DNA from: Anopheles merus | Taxonomy: Eukaryota > Arthropoda > Insecta > Diptera > Culicidae | DNA length: 64,000 nucleotides | Direction: 5' to 3' | Assembly: GCF_017562075.2 (NCBI RefSeq) | Contig: NC_054084.1 | Location: 22,308,389 to 22,372,388 of the forward strand | Part shown: positions 60,497-64,000 of the stretch, in pieces | Layout: each line of letters opens with the position of its first letter | How positions within the stretch are numbered: position 1 is the stretch's first letter | The notes under the pieces: model-generated | The model's input: the letters and a program-made list of their open reading frames with translations, nothing else | Databases searched by the model: none | What the model was told of the DNA's origin: nothing | Translations under genes and position numbers: made by a program

Positions 60497-62934
60497 CTGT
60501 TGAGGTGTGAAATTCGAATCAGTTTCAGCAGCTCCGGTGCTGGCAGTGCTTGCCCACTTACCGATCAAATACCATCGGCCAGTCTTCTCGTGCATCAACG
60601 GTCCACCGGAGTCGCCCTGGCAGGAGTCCTTGCCACCGCCCCGGTATCCAGCGCACAGCATCTCCGGATAGATGACCACGTTGATGCCGTTCGAGCGATG
60701 CCATCGTTCGCACACCCTATGGAGGGATGGAAAACGAGTGAAGAATTATGGAGCGTAAAAGAGAGAAGAGTTTTAGTATGATGAGATAGGCGAGGTGGAG
60801 AATGAGCAGGATTTCTTTTAAGAAGAATCGATGCATGACACACCATCTGCACTAATTGATGGTAGATGGGAAGTTATTGGGTAAATTTAACCTTTTTAAT
60901 TTGATCGAAATTTATTTCAATTTAATTTTAATCGTTTTTCTGTTGTAGGAAAATCCGATTAGAAATAGTTGCTCTTCCGTAAATTGGGTCTAATTGAAAT
61001 TAAACGCCTTAAAGTATGCAACTTTAAAGCTTTTTATACCATGTCACGTTTTGATTTCTAGGAAAACAATTTTGAGGATATCAGTTATTTGAAAATATTA
61101 TAAGAAATCACCAAAGTTCGATAAATAGTAACAAAAAGTAAACAGTAAGTTTGATAAGAAAGAATAGCATAATTTTCATAATATTTTTTTTACATAAGAG
61201 GAACGGTCCAAAAAGGCCGTATTTTTTCATAATTTATGTTAATTCATAATTCATGAAAATAATTTATTTTATTCTTGTATTTCATTTAATGCTGTTGTAG
61301 TTTAAAATATGCATTTTGTTAATTTTAGTTAATAATTCAATTTAATCAAATTATTATTACTTTGGCTTCAGCATTGATTTGGAAAACAAAATATGATCTA
61401 TTTATTCGATTTAATTAAGAAATACTTTAAAAAGTAAGTATGACGTAAACGAACCAGCATCAAATCGCAAACGCAAGTATAAAAAATCTAGTAGAACTAA
61501 AAATTGCTCAAAAATCTCTATGGCAAACACAACTCGTTACATTTTCCAGCAGCCAATACCCAATTTCCCCCACACAGGATAAATTCTATCTCCACGCCAA
61601 GGCGTACTTGCTTCCTTTAAGACAACAAAATAAATCGCCCCGCGAGCTTTCGAAACAATATTGCCCCTCACACGGCCTCTGCGAGATGCCAACACTTTTC
61701 CTTCAAAGTAAACCAGCCCCTGCCAGCCCCGCTGGCCCGCTTGCCCTAGCTACACTTACCGATTATCTAGCACCGGGACGTCGACCGCCTGCAGCGTTTT
61801 GGGTCTCAGCCGCGAACCAGGATTGAGCGCTCCCCAGCCGGCCGCCCAGCCGAACTTTCCGAGGAAATCTTCATTCTTCTCCGGCAAACAGATGGGGGCT
61901 GACGCACCGGGAAATAGGGCAACAGCGGCAGGAAGCGGGCAACAATCAGGAACAACGGGCGCGCGTCCCCACAACGGCGTCGGGAAATTTGGACGATTTT
62001 CCCCACGGCACGCACACGCGATGGCAGTGTGGTGTTTTTGTTTGAAGAGAAGAAGTTTTGTTTTCGTAAGGGATTGGTTTGGTTTGGTTTTCCGATTGTC
62101 GGGTTCGGGGATAGAGGACACCGCGCGAGCATCGGGTTGATGTTTTTGATTTTGTTTTTTTTTTCAGTACCGAAAAATAGGAAAAACAGAAGAGGTTGGA
62201 AGAAAAAAAAAAGGAAAAAAGGGATGTAAAAAATGTACAAAATGAGGAGAAAATAGCACAGCAGAGAAACAGCAGATTGAGAAACTTTTTTCATCGCGAA
62301 GGTTTTCTCCGCTCGTAAGGAAAAACAAGGATTTAAAGATTAGAAGTTATGATACCGAAAGGTTCTTCAGAGAAAAAGCAAAGCAGCAGTACATAATAAC
62401 ATAATAAGGCAAAGGATTTAGTTTTTTCTTTCTGAGGGACGGTTTCACTTCTTTTTGCTTCATCCCCAGATTAATCCTTTCTTCTGCGGAATGGTCTTCC
62501 GATGGTCATTTTTCCTTTCACCTACTTACGTTTACGACAGAACCCTTTTGCAGACGGCTAGCTAAAGCGAGATGGAAACAAAATGCAATCCCACCCATAA
62601 CTCCCGCTAGCTCCAAGCAGCAGAAGAAGCAGAGGGAAAACAAAAAGAAGTGAAACTGACCCCCTGCTGAGAGGTCTTACCGATATGGGGCATAAAGTGC
62701 ACCGTCCGCTCCAGCGTCAGCACGGCCACATCGAACCGATCGGCCTGCGGTGTGAATTTGAAGTACGGATGCACGTTGATCGTCCGCACGCCGAAGGTGT
62801 AGGCGGGCAGCGGCTCGACCGCCGAGTTGATCACGTAGTCGCCGAGGGTCACGTGCACCTGCCGTGGGGTCGCGCGCGCAACGCAGTGGCCCGCGGTCAC
62901 CACGTGCCGGCGCGAAATCAGCGAACCCCCGCAT
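60387..62934 (-). CDS. Gene C: trypsin-type serine protease, 3' part only
   Basis: Four exons are visible: 62934-62681, 61898-61760, 60716-60562 and 60496-60387. All have GT/AG sites and fitting phases, giving about 218 residues. The visible part begins at CGGSLISRRHVVTAGHCVA, so the activation site, any knot and the signal peptide lie upstream. The exon start needs an incoming phase 2, and no exon carrying an IxGG or PWQ motif was found between 62935 and 64000. The triad is in TAGHC (Gly in place of the common Ala), QADRFDVAVL and GDSGGP. GGGKDSCQGDSGG gives a trypsin-like S1 pocket. It is the third member of the same-strand cluster and I did not settle on a fly orthologue. Confidence 0.93.
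60562..60716 (-). CDS. Gene C catalytic Ser exon
   Basis: CTCCATAG| then VCERWHRSNGINVVIYPEML, CAGYRGGGKDSCQGDSGGPL and GRWYLI, donor ATCG|GTAAGT, phase 1. Confidence 0.95.
60717..61759. other. Gene C intron
   Basis: AT-rich, nothing recognised. Confidence 0.75.
61760..61898 (-). CDS. Gene C mid catalytic exon
   Basis: GTGCGTCAG| leads into PICLPEKNEDFLGKFGWAAG and WGALNPGSRLRPKTLQAVD, ending VLDN and a split Arg codon at AATCG|GTAAGT. Confidence 0.93.
61899..62680. other. Gene C intron
   Basis: No recognised feature. The plus strand has A-rich runs near 62195-62230. Confidence 0.75.
62681..62934 (-). CDS. Gene C exon with catalytic His and Asp
   Basis: The acceptor GCTTTCCAG| is followed by a split codon and CGGSLISRRH. 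TINVHPYFKFTPQADRFDVA carries the catalytic Asp. The donor is CATATCG|GTAAGA, phase 1. Confidence 0.93.
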
Positions 62935-64000
62935 CTGGAAAGCATAGACCTGTGTGTTACAGCGTGTCGGAAGAAAGGTGCACCAGAACCCATAGCCGTG
63001 GTGAGGGTAGAGTGGGAGGGAAGGGAAACAGGAAAATCGAGACGTCAGGGAGGAAAATGAGTTCACGATCGGTCACGCAACCCGGTGCACGATAGCGTAA
63101 AAAGGAAGAGAGAAAAACGACAATTTCGTAGCAGACCGATCGTGAAGGGAAAGGAAACAGATCATTGCAACATTGCAGTGCAGTGTGCGGATTCGATCGG
63201 GACAAAGAAACCATACCGATGCAGAGAGGGGCACAAAATTGGACACAAATGAAGTAAGTAAAGGGGAAGGAAGATTGTGAAATTCCAAAACATGAAAGAT
63301 ACAAAAACAAAGGACAGCACCGTGCCCAGCGGTGGACAAACCCAGCCCAAACAGTAACGTAGATAGGGAAGAGAAGAAGAGAGTAAGAGAAGGTGTGGGG
63401 ATGGGAAAACAAAAAATCGAACAAAACACGCGTTAGAGGATTAGTTAATGATTAGTAACAACAGCAACAACAACAACAAACTGATTAAAGATGATAACAA
63501 CACAACAACAAGAAACACAACCACTACAGGAGGCGAATGGGCGAAACGGTTGGAGCTGCTAAGAAGTGATGGCAAACCATTACGCCGGTGACGAAGACGA
63601 CGACGATGATGAGTCCCGATACTGGTGAGAGTTAATTAGTGGTTATGTTAATGAAATTTTCCCCTTCAATTGGCTGCTTACTGCACTGGCAGGCGGAATG
63701 AGCGCTCGGAGCGCCTATTTTGAGCCATTGTTGCGCACAGCACAGGGCACTTGTTTGGCACAGGTGTTCTATCGATGGATGGAGTCGTGTGGCAGCGTCT
63801 TTGGACGATGAAGTGTTTTTCGATTCGATTAAACCCTCACGTCCTCCACTGGTGAGGGTGAAAGTCGTCCTTTGTGTCGTAGTGGTGCCTTCATCTTTGC
63901 TACGCCTTGCGTCGTTGTAATATGAGTAAGAGTATCCACGTGATAGTATTAAAACAGTGAACGAACTACGTTAATGGGTCATTATTACTAGCTAAGATAA
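62935..64000. other. Gene C upstream intron, open at window edge
   Basis: The exon carrying the activation site should lie beyond 64000, since no IxGG or PWQ-coding stretch occurs here. A CAA repeat sits near 63460-63480. Confidence 0.6.

Noticed and set aside
63440..64000. Search for the gene C activation-site exon inside the window
   Set aside because: No IxGG or PWQ-coding stretch was found on the minus strand. The exon is presumed to lie right of the window.

Overview
The window looks like a mosquito nuclear genome, most probably Anopheles. Genes are sparse and intron-split. AT-rich spacers alternate with GC-richer islands, and dinucleotide microsatellites are frequent. Four copies of tRNA-related SINEs resemble the SINE families I remember from Anopheles gambiae, but no search was run and the species cannot be fixed.

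The recognisable protein content is three trypsin-like (S1A, chymotrypsin-fold) serine protease genes, all on the minus strand and about 20 kb apart. Gene A (coding 17210-31650) is a secreted or membrane-anchored protease of about 590 residues. It has a six-cysteine clip-like knot, a long Ser/His/Pro-rich linker and a complete catalytic domain, and two alternative first coding exons that splice in the same phase. Gene B (35996-39890) encodes a complete 398-residue protein: a small signal-peptide exon overlapped by an upstream ORF, a matching clip-like knot, a linker and a catalytic domain. Gene C (60387 to beyond the right edge) shows its last four coding exons, holding most of the catalytic domain. 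All three keep His, Asp and Ser and an Asp at the base of the S1 pocket, so active trypsin-like enzymes are expected. A and B share the plan signal - knot - linker - protease and the same intron phase before the knot, so they look like old tandem duplicates. From memory, A and B recall the Drosophila CG8172 and CG8170 proteases.

Layout: 1-17209 has no convincing coding exon. Minus-strand splice donors, one acceptor and initiator-like motifs near 4.2-5.2, 10.3-10.8 and 14.2-14.6 kb suggest untranslated first exons of a gene whose coding part lies left of the window. 17210-31650 is gene A, with a SINE in one intron and a pogo/Tigger-like inverted-repeat element in another. 31651-35995 is spacer. 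35996-39938 is gene B, with a decayed mariner-type transposase in its first intron. 39939-60386 is a large non-coding stretch with repeat fossils and a few possible 5' untranslated exons of gene B. 60387-64000 is gene C.

No tRNA, rRNA or CRISPR was found. Nothing in the window is clearly a new biological system. The most interesting points are the dual N-termini of gene A, the shared knot module, and the uORF overlapping the gene B start.
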